NCBI GenBank assembly: GCA_015689775.1
Contig: WVSR01000002.1
Location: forward strand, 310,001 to 374,000
DNA length: 64,000 nt
From: Rhodobacterales bacterium LSUCC0387
GTDB lineage: Bacteria; Pseudomonadota; Alphaproteobacteria; Rhodobacterales; Rhodobacteraceae
Reading direction: 5' to 3'
Position 1 is the stretch's first letter. Each line of letters opens with the position of its first letter. Below the pieces are notes generated by a model. That model was given only the letters and a program-made list of their open reading frames with translations. It was not told the DNA's origin and searched no databases. Shown here one piece after another: positions 38,379 through 47,893 of the stretch. The position numbers and the translations under genes are program-made.

Positions 38379-38972
38379 CTAATCGCGATATGTGACGATA
38401 TCGCCCATCTCGGGGCGGGGGCGTTCTGGGGCCTTGGCGCTTGGCGTTCCAAGATGGATGAACCCTGCCACGAATTGCGGCGCCGTAATGCCATAGGCAC
38501 GGGATAAAAATTCGGGATCAAAGGCCATCCAACCGCTCAGCCAATTTGCGCCAAAGCCGTGGGCCATCGCGGCATGCATCATTTCAAGACAAACCGCACC
38601 TGCCGACAACTGCTGTTCTAACAGGGGGATCGCATCATGCGCAACGGGGTGAGACAGAACCGCGACCACAAGAGGGGACTGGTCAAATGCCGTGGCGGAT
38701 TTTTCGACCTTTTCGGGCACGCGGCCTGCGCCATGGCCCAATTCGCGGGTGAGCGCGGCCAAGCCCGCACGGCTTTCTGGCCCATGCACAACGATGCGCC
38801 ACGGGGCCAATTTTCCGTGATCTGGCACCCGCAGGGCGGATGTGAGGATATCTTCCAACACCGCCCCTTCAGGCGCGGGGGCATTGAGCAGCTGCGCGGG
38901 GGTAGACCTGCGCAGGCGCAAAAATTCAGCCAATTGCGGCCATTTTGGGGGCTGATAGGGGGCGTCCGTCAT
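38379..38972 (-). CDS. Nitroreductase family protein
   Basis: 197 aa FMN-dependent nitroreductase. The N-terminal LRLRRSTPAQLL gives the FMN phosphate-binding arginines, VPDHGKLAPWRIVVHG is the conserved loop, and AMAHGFGANWLSGW with VAGFIHLGTPS matches the C-terminal half. The family reduces nitro or quinone compounds with NAD(P)H, or acts in flavin metabolism. The start overlaps the topA stop (ATGA), indicating a topA-nitroreductase transcript. Confidence 0.88.
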   Translation of the reverse strand: MTDAPYQPPKWPQLAEFLRLRRSTPAQLLNAPAPEGAVLEDILTSALRVPDHGKLAPWRIVVHGPESRAGLAALTRELGHGAGRVPEKVEKSATAFDQSPLVVAVLSHPVAHDAIPLLEQQLSAGAVCLEMMHAAMAHGFGANWLSGWMAFDPEFLSRAYGITAPQFVAGFIHLGTPSAKAPERPRPEMGDIVTYRD

Positions 38973-41650
38973 GATTTTTTCGCCGCAGCCTTTTTCGGGG
39001 CTGCCTTCTTTTTGGCAGCGGCTTTCGGGGCGGCTTTTTTGGCGGCGGCCTTGCGCGGGGTTTTCCCGCCTTTGGCGGCCTTGGCCGCGATCAGCGCCAA
39101 GGCCTCCTCCATCGTGACGGCTTCGGGTTCAGTGCCCTTGGGCAGGGTCGCATTGATTTTGGCCCATTTCACATAAGGCCCATAGCGGCCATTCATCACC
39201 TGAACCGCCCCGCCATCAGGATGCTCGCCCAACTCTTTGAGAGGGGCGGCCGTGGCCCCACGGCCTGCACCGCGCGAGGCGGCCTTGGCGGCCAAAACCT
39301 CAACCGCGCGGTTCATGCCGATTTCGAACACCTCATCCACCTCGGGCAGGTTGGCGTAAAGGCTGCCATGTTTGACATAAGGCCCGTAACGGCCAATGCC
39401 CGCCTCGACCAAAACGCCATCCTCAGGATGCGCACCAATCGCGCGGGGCAATGACAAGAGGCGCAGCCCTTTCTCCAAATCCATGCCCGCAGGGGGCCAT
39501 GTTTTGGGCAGTGAGGCGCGCGGCGGTTTGAGGTTGTCTTCGGTTGCTTCGCCCAATTGAACATAAGGGCCAAACCGCCCTGCTTTCAGCCAAACGGCCT
39601 GTCCGCTTTCGGGTTCAACCCCCAGCATTTTATCGCCCTCGCTTTCCTCGCCATTGGGGGCGAGGGGGCGGGTATAGCGACATTCAGGGTAATTGGAGCA
39701 GCCGATGAACGCCCCACCAGAGCGCGCTGTGCGCAACGAAAGACGCCCTTCACCACAAGCCTGACATTGGCGTGGATCACCACCATCGGGGCGCTGTGGG
39801 AAGAGATGCGGTTCCAACACCTCGTTGATTTTTTCCAAAACATCGGTGATCCGCAGCTCGGCGGTTTCATCGACCGCCGCTTTGAAATCGCGCCAGAAAC
39901 GGGTCAGCAAATCGCGCCAATCGCGCGCGCCTGCACTGACCTCATCCAGTTGGTTTTCCAAATCCGCGGTGAAATCATAGCCCACATATTTCTGGAAATA
40001 ATTGCTGAGGAATATTGTGACCAAGCGCCCCTTATCCTCGGGGATCAGGCGCCCCTTATCTTTGAGCACATAGCCGCGATCTTGGATCGTGGTGACGATG
40101 GAGGCATAGGTGGACGGGCGGCCAATGCCCAATTCTTCCATGCGCTTGACCAAAGTGGCCTCGGTGTAGCGGGGGGGCGGTTGGGTGAAGTGGCGCTGTC
40201 CAAATACTGCGCCTGAATTGTCGATGATCCCCCCTTCCGAGAGGCGCAAGCCGCCGCTTTCACTGCCTGTGGCCCCGTCCAAGGCCTTGGTGAAATCACC
40301 CATCAAACTGCTTTGATCAAAGCCAAGCTTGTCGCCAACCGCCATATTGGGCAGGCGATTTGCGTCTTCCTCATCGGTGTCATCGCGCCCTTCTACATAA
40401 ACCTTGAGGAAACCCTCAAACTGGATCACCTGACCGCTTGCGCGCAGCACGACATTCTCGTCGTTTGAGGAAATATCAACCGTGGTGCGCTCAAGGCGGG
40501 CGGCCTCCATCTGGCTTGCGATGGTGCGTTTCCAGATCAGTTCATAGAGTTTTTTCTGATCCGCATCCGTGATGCGCAGCTTTTCTGGCCCCATGGACAT
40601 ATCGGTGGGGCGGATACATTCATGCGCCTCTTGGGCGTTTTTGGCCTTGTTCTTATACATCCGCGGGGATTTTGGCAGGAAGTCTTCGCCAAATCGCGCG
40701 CGGATTGTGTCGCGGGCGGACATCACCGCCTCGGGGGCCATGTCGATCCCGTCTGTTCGCATATAGGTGATATGCCCCGCCTCATAGAGGCGCTGAGCCG
40801 CGCTCATGGTTTGGCGCGCGCCCATGCCAAATTTGCGGCTGGCCTCTTGTTGCAGGGTTGAGGTCATAAAGGGCGGGCTTGGATTGCGGGTGGCAGGTTT
40901 CGCCTCGACACTGCTCACAGTGAGCGCGCGACTTGCCACCGCACTGACCGCCATCTGGGTCGAGGATTGCGTGGCCAAGTCGAATTTATCCAACTTCTTG
41001 CCACCAAAATGGGTCAAACGCGCCTCAAAGGATTGTCCACGCGGTGTCACAAGGCCCGCGCGCACTGACCAATATTCTTGGGCGCGGAAGGCCTCGATTT
41101 CCATTTCGCGCTCAACGATCAAACGCAGGCAGACGGATTGCACACGGCCTGCTGATTTTGATCCGGGCAATTTGCGCCACAAAACGGGGCTGAGGGTGAA
41201 CCCCACCAAATAATCCAACGCTCGCCGTGCCAAATAGGCATCGACCAATTCCATATCGACCTCGCGCGGGGCTTCCATCGCTTGGGTCACGGCAGTTTTC
41301 GTGATTGCGTTGAACACAACGCGGCGCACGGGCGTGTCTTTCTTAAGTGCCTTTTTCTGCGTCAGCGCCTCAAGCAAGTGCCAAGAAATCGCTTCACCCT
41401 CGCGATCAGGGTCGGTGGCAAGGATCAAATCGGGGTCAGATTTCAGCGCATCCACAATCGCCTTGATGTGCTTTTTGCTGTCTGTAGCGACCTCCCATTT
41501 CATCTCAAACCCTGCGTCAGGATCGACAGAGCCATCCTTTGGGGGCAGGTCGCGCACATGGCCGTAAGAGGCCAGAACCGTATAATTCGCGCCCAGGTAT
41601 TTATTTATCGTCTTGGCCTTGGCGGGCGATTCGACAACGACAACGGGCAT
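38969..41650 (-). CDS. topA: DNA topoisomerase I (type IA)
   Basis: 893 aa from ATG 41650. It relaxes negative supercoils by single-strand passage. Toprim begins VVVESPAKAKTINKYLG and includes ATDPDREGEAISWHLLEAL; the catalytic Tyr is Tyr296 in GHITYMRTDG. A C4 zinc finger lies near residue 630 (CQACGEGRL ... GCSNYPECRY), followed by GRFGPYVQLGE-type repeats at three points. The tail is a Lys/Ala-rich stretch (KAAAKKAAPKAAAKK-type) of about 35 residues, likely unstructured DNA-contacting sequence. dprA, often upstream in relatives, is not present. Confidence 0.97.
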   Translation of the reverse strand: MPVVVVESPAKAKTINKYLGANYTVLASYGHVRDLPPKDGSVDPDAGFEMKWEVATDSKKHIKAIVDALKSDPDLILATDPDREGEAISWHLLEALTQKKALKKDTPVRRVVFNAITKTAVTQAMEAPREVDMELVDAYLARRALDYLVGFTLSPVLWRKLPGSKSAGRVQSVCLRLIVEREMEIEAFRAQEYWSVRAGLVTPRGQSFEARLTHFGGKKLDKFDLATQSSTQMAVSAVASRALTVSSVEAKPATRNPSPPFMTSTLQQEASRKFGMGARQTMSAAQRLYEAGHITYMRTDGIDMAPEAVMSARDTIRARFGEDFLPKSPRMYKNKAKNAQEAHECIRPTDMSMGPEKLRITDADQKKLYELIWKRTIASQMEAARLERTTVDISSNDENVVLRASGQVIQFEGFLKVYVEGRDDTDEEDANRLPNMAVGDKLGFDQSSLMGDFTKALDGATGSESGGLRLSEGGIIDNSGAVFGQRHFTQPPPRYTEATLVKRMEELGIGRPSTYASIVTTIQDRGYVLKDKGRLIPEDKGRLVTIFLSNYFQKYVGYDFTADLENQLDEVSAGARDWRDLLTRFWRDFKAAVDETAELRITDVLEKINEVLEPHLFPQRPDGGDPRQCQACGEGRLSLRTARSGGAFIGCSNYPECRYTRPLAPNGEESEGDKMLGVEPESGQAVWLKAGRFGPYVQLGEATEDNLKPPRASLPKTWPPAGMDLEKGLRLLSLPRAIGAHPEDGVLVEAGIGRYGPYVKHGSLYANLPEVDEVFEIGMNRAVEVLAAKAASRGAGRGATAAPLKELGEHPDGGAVQVMNGRYGPYVKWAKINATLPKGTEPEAVTMEEALALIAAKAAKGGKTPRKAAAKKAAPKAAAKKKAAPKKAAAKKS

Positions 41651-41900
41651 GAGTGGCAACCTAACTTTTTTGGAAATGTAATTGTTCTTAGGTCGCGCAA
41701 CATTTGATCTTGTGCAGGGTTTGTCAATGCACCCCTGGCACGATTACCCTGTTTTTGTGGCATCAAGGCTGCGGTTTGGTGCCCCTGTGGAGCATATTCT
41801 ACGGCGCAGTAATCACTGCACGCTACCATGCTGCCAGCGTTATGGGTAATCTCTCCTGCAAGCCTATACGCAGCTTGGTTGAAAAGGCGTTAATGAAGGA

Positions 41901-43325
41901 TCAGGCCGAGCCACCGACCGTCAGTCCACCGATCATCAATGTGGGTTGGCCGACGCCCACAGGCACCCATTGCCCCGCTTTGCCGCAATTCCCCATGCCC
42001 GGATCTAAGGCCATATCATTGCCAATCGCGCGGATTTGTTTCAGCGCAGTGGCCCCATCCCCGATGAGCGTGGCCCCTTTGACAGGCGCGCCAATTTGGC
42101 CGTTTTGCACGCGATAGGCCTCGGTGCAGGAAAAGACGAATTTGCCATTGGTGATGTCAACCTGCCCGCCGCCAAAGCCAACCGCATAAATCCCGTCTTT
42201 CAGCTCTGCCAGAATATCAGCAGGCGCGCTGTCGCCGCCAAGCATATATGTGTTGGTCATTCGCGTCATCGGGGGGTGGGCATAAGATTCGCGCCGCCCA
42301 TTCCCTGTCGCAGCCACACCCATCAGGCGGGCAGATTGGCGGTCTTGCATGTAGCCTACCAAAATACCGTCCTCAATGAGCGGGGTGGCTTGGCTTTGCG
42401 TGCCCTCATCATCAATCGAAATGGATCCACGCCGATCAGGCAGCGTGCCATCGTCCAAAACAGTCACGCCTTTGGCCGCCACTTGCTGCCCCATCAGACC
42501 TGCGAAGGCGGATTGGCCTTTGCGGTTGAAATCCCCCTCTAACCCATGACCCACAGCCTCGTGCAGTAGGATACCCGGCCAGCCTGGCCCCAGCACCACA
42601 TCAATCACGCCCGCAGGGGCAGGGACGCTATCGAGGTTTACGCAGGCCACGCGCAGGGCCTCACGTGCTACCGATTGCCAATGGGCAGGGGCCATGACGC
42701 GGTCAATCGCAAACCGCCCCCCACCGCCTGCCGAGCCGCTTTCACGGCGGCCCTTTGCCTCGACAATGACCGAGATATTCAGGCGCACCAACGGCCGTGC
42801 ATCGCGCAACACCTGTCCCTCAGGGCGTAGGATTTCGACCTCTTGATGCGAGGCGGCAAGCGATACAGACACTTGCACAACGCGCGGATCAAGGGCGCGG
42901 GTATAGGCGTCAATCTCGCCCAATAGATCAATGCGGGCCTCAAAGCTGCTGCCATCCATTGGGTTATTGGGCATGTAGAGGTGGCGGTTGGTGCCTTGTG
43001 GGGGGGCGGCCATGATCCCGCCGCTTTGGCGAATGGCCATGCGGGCAGTGTCACTGGCGCGGGACAAGGCCGCTTCGCTTACCTCGGTGGCATGGGCATA
43101 GGCTGAAACCTCCCCCAAGACCGCGCGCAGCCCGAATCCCTCGCTTGCATCATAGGAGGCGGTCTTGATCCGCCCATCATCAAAAACCAAGGCCTCAGAT
43201 CGTTTTCTTTCGAGAAATAACTCTCCGTCTTCGGCCCCTGTTAGGGTTGCGCGCAACAGTCGCAGGGCGGCCTCTTGGTTGAGGGATGTCTCGAAGGGAT
43301 GGAAGCTACTGGCACGATCAGACAC
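41901..43325 (-). CDS. tldD: Metalloprotease TldD
   Basis: 474 aa from a GTG at 43325 preceded by GAAAGGAA; the frame runs to 43499 but that extension is unconserved and overlaps the promoter region of ctaC. The zinc site is HEAVGHGLEGD near residue 260. TldD works with TldE (PmbA) to degrade or process peptides. LMIGGLTVGG at the C-terminus is typical of the family. tldE is not in the window. It is divergent from the ctaC operon, as in other Rhodobacteraceae. Confidence 0.94.
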   Translation of the reverse strand: MSDRASSFHPFETSLNQEAALRLLRATLTGAEDGELFLERKRSEALVFDDGRIKTASYDASEGFGLRAVLGEVSAYAHATEVSEAALSRASDTARMAIRQSGGIMAAPPQGTNRHLYMPNNPMDGSSFEARIDLLGEIDAYTRALDPRVVQVSVSLAASHQEVEILRPEGQVLRDARPLVRLNISVIVEAKGRRESGSAGGGGRFAIDRVMAPAHWQSVAREALRVACVNLDSVPAPAGVIDVVLGPGWPGILLHEAVGHGLEGDFNRKGQSAFAGLMGQQVAAKGVTVLDDGTLPDRRGSISIDDEGTQSQATPLIEDGILVGYMQDRQSARLMGVAATGNGRRESYAHPPMTRMTNTYMLGGDSAPADILAELKDGIYAVGFGGGQVDITNGKFVFSCTEAYRVQNGQIGAPVKGATLIGDGATALKQIRAIGNDMALDPGMGNCGKAGQWVPVGVGQPTLMIGGLTVGGSA

Positions 43326-43407
43326 GCAAATTCCTTTCAAAATTGGGCACTTGGCCCGCGTTCCGCCGCCGCGGCGGCAGCATAACCACCCCATGTGAGC
43401 CGTGAAA

Positions 43408-43421
43408 ATGATCCAAATCAA
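43408..43421. promoter_or_regulatory. FNR-type binding site between tldD and ctaC
   Basis: ATGAT-CCAA-ATCAA matches the FNR/FnrL consensus TTGAT-N4-ATCAA with a single change in the first base. It lies 126 bp upstream of the ctaC ATG and 83 bp upstream of the tldD GTG. Oxygen-dependent control of the oxidase operon would make sense, but this rests on sequence match alone. Confidence 0.5.
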
Positions 43422-43546
43422 CATTCCCAAGGGTGAGACATTTTTATCCAATGTCTTGTAATGTAACCCTCTATATGGTTGTTGCAGCTTTGAACGCAAC
43501 GGGATGTCACAGACCTTAAACGGGCATCACGAAAAAACAGGACGAC

Positions 43547-44437
43547 ATGACAATGGCACTTCGTACCAAGCTCTCAAGCTTTTGGGCCGCAGCGGCGGCA
43601 ACATTTGCCCTGACGGGTGGTGCATCTGCGCAGGCGTTGCGCGATGGTTTGGAGATTATCGGCGCACCTCATCTGGGTGGTGTGAACATGCAGACAGGCG
43701 TGACCGAATTGGCGCATGACGTTCGCATGTTGGATAATCTGCTTTTGGTGATTATCACCGCGATTGTTATCTTCGTGACCGCTTTGATGGTCTATTCTAT
43801 CGTGCGCCACAATCGCCGTGCGAACCCAAAACCTGCAACTTTCACCCATAACCGCAAGATCGAGATCATCTGGACAGTCGTGCCAATGATCATCCTGTTT
43901 GTGATCGGCGGCTTCTCGCTGCCTGTATTGTTCAAGCAGCAGACCATCCCCGATGGCGAAGTGGTGATCAAGGCAACTGGTTATCAGTGGTATTGGGGCT
44001 ACGAATACCCGCAGCATGACATTGTTTTTGACAGCTTCATGTTGGCCGAAGATGAATTGGCCGAATATGGTTACACTCGCGATGAATATCTGCTGGCTAC
44101 CAACACAGCGATGGTTGTGCCAACGGGCCGCGATGTTGTGGTTCAGGTCACGGGCGCAGATGTGATCCATTCTTGGACAATACCTGCCTTCGGCGTGAAG
44201 CAGGACGGGATCCCTGGCCGCCTAGCGCAGCTGTGGTTCAATGTTGAGCCTGGTCGTGAGGGCATCTATTTTGGACAGTGTTCTGAACTTTGCGGCGTAA
44301 ACCATGCTTATATGCCGATCACTGTCTTCGCAGTCACCCCTGAGGAATATGACGCATGGACGCGTGGCGAGATTAGTGACTTCGCCTCCGTAGATGCGCT
44401 TGCGCCACAGGTTTTGGAACTGGCCGAGGCGCAATAA
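43547..44437 (+). CDS. ctaC: Cytochrome c oxidase subunit II
   Basis: 296 aa. An N-terminal signal peptide (about residues 5-29, FWAAAAATFALTGGASAQA) precedes two transmembrane helices. The periplasmic cupredoxin domain has the CuA ligands in QCSELCGVNHAYMP plus an upstream His in VIHSWTIPAFGVKQDG. YQWYWGYEYP is the aromatic electron-entry patch. It accepts electrons from cytochrome c. It is the first gene of ctaC-ctaB-coxF-like-ctaG-ctaE; AGGA precedes the ATG. Confidence 0.98.
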   Translation: MTMALRTKLSSFWAAAAATFALTGGASAQALRDGLEIIGAPHLGGVNMQTGVTELAHDVRMLDNLLLVIITAIVIFVTALMVYSIVRHNRRANPKPATFTHNRKIEIIWTVVPMIILFVIGGFSLPVLFKQQTIPDGEVVIKATGYQWYWGYEYPQHDIVFDSFMLAEDELAEYGYTRDEYLLATNTAMVVPTGRDVVVQVTGADVIHSWTIPAFGVKQDGIPGRLAQLWFNVEPGREGIYFGQCSELCGVNHAYMPITVFAVTPEEYDAWTRGEISDFASVDALAPQVLELAEAQ

Positions 44438-44522
44438 GCGCAGCAAAGCTTCCGCCAAGCCACCCGCGCTCTGAGGTGACGTGGCGATTCCGCAAATAAC
44501 CCTCCAAAGGACGCGCCCGCAG

Positions 44523-45491
44523 ATGAGCGATGCATCCATTGATATCACCACCAAATCGGCGAAACCCGCTGAACTGGAGCCCAAAGAGGCTAGCTTTGGG
44601 GATTATGTGCTGCTGCTTAAGCCGCGCGTGATGTCTTTGGTGGTGTTCACCGCCTTTGTTGGCATTATCGCGGCCCCTGAGGCGCAGTCTTTGTTCATCT
44701 CGTTCTGTGCCGTTTTGTTCATCGCCATTGGGGCGGGGGCGTCTGGCGCGCTGAACATGTGGTATGACGCCGATATTGACCGCGTTATGAAACGCACTGC
44801 CTCGCGCCCTGTGCCGTCTGGACGTGTCAGCGCACAAGAGGCGTTTCAGATCGGTCTTGCACTCTCGGTCATGTCGGTTGTGTTTCTGGGCCTTGCGACA
44901 AATTGGGTTGCAGCGGGGCTGTTGGCCTTCACCATCTTTTTCTACGTTGTGATTTACACGATGTGGCTGAAACGTGCGACCCCGCAGAACATCGTAATTG
45001 GTGGTGCGGCGGGTGCCTTCCCCCCCATGGTGGGTTGGGCCGCTGTGACAGGTGATTTTTCGCCTGCCTCGATGCTTATGTTCGGCTTGATCTTCATGTG
45101 GACGCCGCCGCATTTCTGGGCCTTGGCCTTGTTCATGAAATCGGATTACCACAAGGCCGATGTGCCGATGCTAACTGTTACCCATGGGCGCGTGGCGACC
45201 CGCCGCCATATCTGGATTTACACTGTGCTATTGGCGCCTGTGGCGCTTGGCATTGGTGTGACGCAAATCGGCGGCCCGCTTTACATGGCGGCGGCGGTGG
45301 TTCTGAACCTGATCTTCTTGAAGGGTGCATGGGATATCCGTGCCCGCAGTGAAGATGTGGCAGAGGCCGATGGGTATGCGACTGAAAAGAAATTCTTCCG
45401 CTTTTCCCTTTATTACCTTTTCCTGCATTTCTGCGCGATCTTGGGCGATATCGCCCTGCGCGCTGCAGGTCTGTCATTGGGGGGCTGGTGA
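44523..45491 (+). CDS. ctaB: Protoheme IX farnesyltransferase (heme O synthase)
   Basis: 322 aa UbiA-type prenyltransferase that farnesylates heme b to heme O, the precursor of heme a for the aa3 oxidase. It has about nine transmembrane segments. The Asp-rich motifs are NMWYDADIDRVMKRTASRPV and the second in ALFMKSDYHKADVPMLTVTHG. ATG 44523 is chosen (MSDASIDITT); a GTG at 44481 is also in frame. It lies 85 bp after ctaC, and the next gene begins 3 bp after its stop. Confidence 0.97.
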   Translation: MSDASIDITTKSAKPAELEPKEASFGDYVLLLKPRVMSLVVFTAFVGIIAAPEAQSLFISFCAVLFIAIGAGASGALNMWYDADIDRVMKRTASRPVPSGRVSAQEAFQIGLALSVMSVVFLGLATNWVAAGLLAFTIFFYVVIYTMWLKRATPQNIVIGGAAGAFPPMVGWAAVTGDFSPASMLMFGLIFMWTPPHFWALALFMKSDYHKADVPMLTVTHGRVATRRHIWIYTVLLAPVALGIGVTQIGGPLYMAAAVVLNLIFLKGAWDIRARSEDVAEADGYATEKKFFRFSLYYLFLHFCAILGDIALRAAGLSLGGW

Positions 45492-45494
45492 GCC

Positions 45495-45704
45495 ATGGCG
45501 ATCCGTGAACAAAGCGATATGCACAGGCGCCGCCTGAGCCGAAATATCGGCGTGGGTCTGAGCCTTGTTGCCTTTTGCGTGATCGTCTTTGGGATGACGG
45601 TGGCAAAAATCCGTGAAGGCTCCAAGATGGAGGCCTTTGATCATCAACCACGCGTGTCGATTACCCCCGCGCAAGAGGGGCAATCAGGAGGCACGCAGCA
45701 ATGA
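45495..45704 (+). CDS. Small membrane protein of the oxidase operon (CoxF-like)
   Basis: 69 aa with one transmembrane helix (about residues 18-36, IGVGLSLVAFCVIVFGMTVA) after a basic N-terminus, so an N-in topology is expected. The C-terminal tail is short and soluble. Its place between ctaB and ctaG, overlapping the ctaG start (ATGA), matches the small CoxF-type gene found there in Rhodobacteraceae. A function in oxidase assembly is inferred from context only. Confidence 0.75.
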   Translation: MAIREQSDMHRRRLSRNIGVGLSLVAFCVIVFGMTVAKIREGSKMEAFDHQPRVSITPAQEGQSGGTQQ

Positions 45705-46258
45705 CACAAAACCGTAAAACTGTTTACAGCCTGCTTGGTGTCATCGTCTTTATGGGGGCGATGGCATGGGCGGCCGTGCCGCTTTACGATCTATTCTGCC
45801 GTGTTACGGGCTATGGCGGCACCACGCAAGTTGCGGATACCGAAAGCGCGGTGGTGTCTGATCGCATCGTCACAGTGCGCTTTGATGCAAGCACCGCGCG
45901 CGATATGCCGTGGGAATTCCGCCCTATGCAGCGCGAAATCGATGTCCGCCTTGGCGAAACAGCATTGGTGTTTTACGAGGCCTATAACCCGACCGATCAA
46001 GTGGTGGCGGGCACTGCAAGTTATAACGTGCTTCCCTATACGGCGGGTTCTTATTTTGCGAAGATCGCCTGCTTCTGTTTTACCGAGCAGGCGCTGCAAC
46101 CAGGTGAGCGGGTCGAAATGCCTGTGACCTTTTTCGTAGACCCCGAAATCCTTAAGGATGACGAGGCCTATGACACACAAGAAATTACCCTGTCCTATAC
46201 ATTTCATGTTATGGATATAACCGAAGACCTTGCCGCCCTTAGCGGCACAACTGAATGA
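45701..46258 (+). CDS. ctaG: Cytochrome c oxidase assembly protein CtaG/Cox11
   Basis: 185 aa. An N-terminal membrane anchor (about residues 10-28) is followed by a periplasmic beta-sandwich domain. The copper-binding motif CFCFTEQ and the earlier [17 protein letters not shown] are hallmarks. It delivers copper to the CuB site of subunit I. The start overlaps the upstream gene's stop and it runs into ctaE, whose frame begins at its own stop (ATGA at 46255) though the likelier start is 46282. Confidence 0.97.
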   Translation: MTQNRKTVYSLLGVIVFMGAMAWAAVPLYDLFCRVTGYGGTTQVADTESAVVSDRIVTVRFDASTARDMPWEFRPMQREIDVRLGETALVFYEAYNPTDQVVAGTASYNVLPYTAGSYFAKIACFCFTEQALQPGERVEMPVTFFVDPEILKDDEAYDTQEITLSYTFHVMDITEDLAALSGTTE

Positions 46259-46281
46259 CCGAAAGCGAAGGACCAAAACAG

Positions 46282-47091
46282 ATGGCCCATGCAAAGAACC
46301 ATGATTATCATATCATTTCGCCCTCGCTCTGGCCGCTGATTGCTGCCGTTGGGGCTTTTGTAATGCTTACGGGCGGCGTGCTGTGGATGCACGGCTCTGG
46401 CCCGTGGATGTTCCTGATGGGCCTTGTGGCCATCCTTTACGTGATGTTCGGCTGGTGGTCGGATGTGGTCGCGGAAAGCAACCAAGGCGATCACACGCCC
46501 GTTGTGCGGATCGGCCTGCGCTATGGCTTTATAATGTTCATTATGTCCGAAGCCATGTTCTTCGTCGCATGGTTCTGGGCCTTCTTTAAGCACGCGATTT
46601 ACCCGATGAACGAATATCTCGGGTCGCAATATGTGCAGCCGAGTTTCTATCAGATGGATGTCTGGCACCTACCTTTGATCAACACGCTTGTGTTGCTGTT
46701 GTCAGGTGCGGCGGTGACATGGGCGCACCACGCGCTTGTCCATAACGAAAGCCGCAAGGACGTTGAATGGGGCCTTTTGATCGGTGTCGTGCTTGGCCTG
46801 TTCTTTACGGCGCTGCAGGCTTACGAATATTGGGAGTTGCTAGCGCACAAAGATTGGACATTCGGCGGAGATAAATTCTTCTCTACTTTTTTCCTTGCGA
46901 CTGGTTTCCACGGGATGCATGTGATCATCGGCACAATCTTCTTGTTCATCTGTTATTTGCGCGTGCGCAGTGGCCATTTCACCGCAGAGAAACATATCGG
47001 CTTCGAAGCGGCCGCATGGTACTGGCACTTTGTTGATGTGGTCTGGTTGTTCTTGTTTGCCGCAGTCTATATTTGGGGCATTGGCGGCTGA
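46282..47091 (+). CDS. ctaE: Cytochrome c oxidase subunit III
   Basis: 269 aa from ATG 46282 ([20 protein letters not shown], with AAGGA upstream); an in-frame ATG at 46255 overlapping the ctaG stop would add nine residues. Seven transmembrane helices in the 2+5 arrangement; [20 protein letters not shown] and [20 protein letters not shown] are conserved. Subunit III stabilises the oxidase and the proton-uptake path. A hairpin at 47121 may terminate or attenuate the operon before SURF1. Confidence 0.97.
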   Translation: MAHAKNHDYHIISPSLWPLIAAVGAFVMLTGGVLWMHGSGPWMFLMGLVAILYVMFGWWSDVVAESNQGDHTPVVRIGLRYGFIMFIMSEAMFFVAWFWAFFKHAIYPMNEYLGSQYVQPSFYQMDVWHLPLINTLVLLLSGAAVTWAHHALVHNESRKDVEWGLLIGVVLGLFFTALQAYEYWELLAHKDWTFGGDKFFSTFFLATGFHGMHVIIGTIFLFICYLRVRSGHFTAEKHIGFEAAAWYWHFVDVVWLFLFAAVYIWGIGG

Positions 47092-47120
47092 GCTGATCCC
47101 GCGTGATCACCTGATTTTGG

Positions 47121-47151
47121 AACGGCCCGCCACCACAAAGGCGGGCCGTTT
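47121..47151 (+). terminator. Hairpin after ctaE, possible terminator
   Basis: ACGGCCCGCC (47121-47130) pairs with GGCGGGCCGT (47139-47148) around an 8-nt loop. Only a short TTTGT tail follows, so termination may be partial, allowing read-through into SURF1 and thrC. Confidence 0.6.
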
Positions 47152-47181
47152 GTCGTTCGACCGCCATCGATGAGAGGTGCT

Positions 47182-47880
47182 ATGACACATTCGCGTTTTG
47201 CGATTTTCTCGGTTCTGTCATTCGGGGTTGCGGGGGCCGCTATCCTGATTGCGCTCGGCGTTTGGCAGACCCAACGTTTGTCTTGGAAACAGGGCGTGTT
47301 GGCCGATATCGAGGCGCGGATTGTTGCCGAAGCAGTGACCTTGCCCGAAGCGCCCGATGTGATCCGGGATCGGTATTTGCCTGTGATGCTTGAGGGGCAG
47401 TTTGTCCGCGGGGCAGAGGACACGCTGCGCGTCTTGGTCAGCCGCAAGGGCGTGGGGGCGGGCTATCGCCTGATCTCAGGGTTTGAGGATGATCTGACGG
47501 GACGCCGTATCCTTGTGGATCGTGGGTTTTTGCCCGTGGCCGATGAGATGCGTTCTGCGCCAGAAGGCCGCTTTGCCCTCACTGGCAACCTGCATTGGCC
47601 AGATGACCGCAACAGTTCGACCCCCGATAATGACCGCGCCGCAAATATCTGGTTCGCGCGCGATGTGGCGGATATGGCCGCGGTGCTTGGCACAGACCCC
47701 TATCTTGTGGTGCTGCGTGACGGCACCCCGCCAGAGGCAGACCTGACACCGATGCCCGTGGACACATCGGCCATCCCCAATGACCATTTGCAATATGCGG
47801 TGACATGGTTTTCGCTTGCAGCGGTATGGTTGGGGATGACAGCCTATCTTCTGTGGCGTATCAGGCACAGAACGCTTTGA
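47182..47880 (+). CDS. SURF1 family protein
   Basis: 232 aa from ATG 47182 (AGAGGT upstream; an in-frame ATG at 47170 is weaker). Two transmembrane helices lie near the termini (about residues 8-28 and 203-222) with a periplasmic domain between. GVWQTQRLSWKQ, YRLISGFEDD and ILVDRGFLP are family signatures. SURF1 helps insert heme a into subunit I of the aa3 oxidase. It ends the run of oxidase genes. Confidence 0.93.
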   Translation: MTHSRFAIFSVLSFGVAGAAILIALGVWQTQRLSWKQGVLADIEARIVAEAVTLPEAPDVIRDRYLPVMLEGQFVRGAEDTLRVLVSRKGVGAGYRLISGFEDDLTGRRILVDRGFLPVADEMRSAPEGRFALTGNLHWPDDRNSSTPDNDRAANIWFARDVADMAAVLGTDPYLVVLRDGTPPEADLTPMPVDTSAIPNDHLQYAVTWFSLAAVWLGMTAYLLWRIRHRTL

Positions 47881-47893
47881 AGGGACAATAACC

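Noticed and set aside
44373-45152. Minus-strand open frame of 259 codons opposite ctaC/ctaB
   Set aside because: Arg/His-rich antisense shadow of clearly conserved membrane-protein genes.
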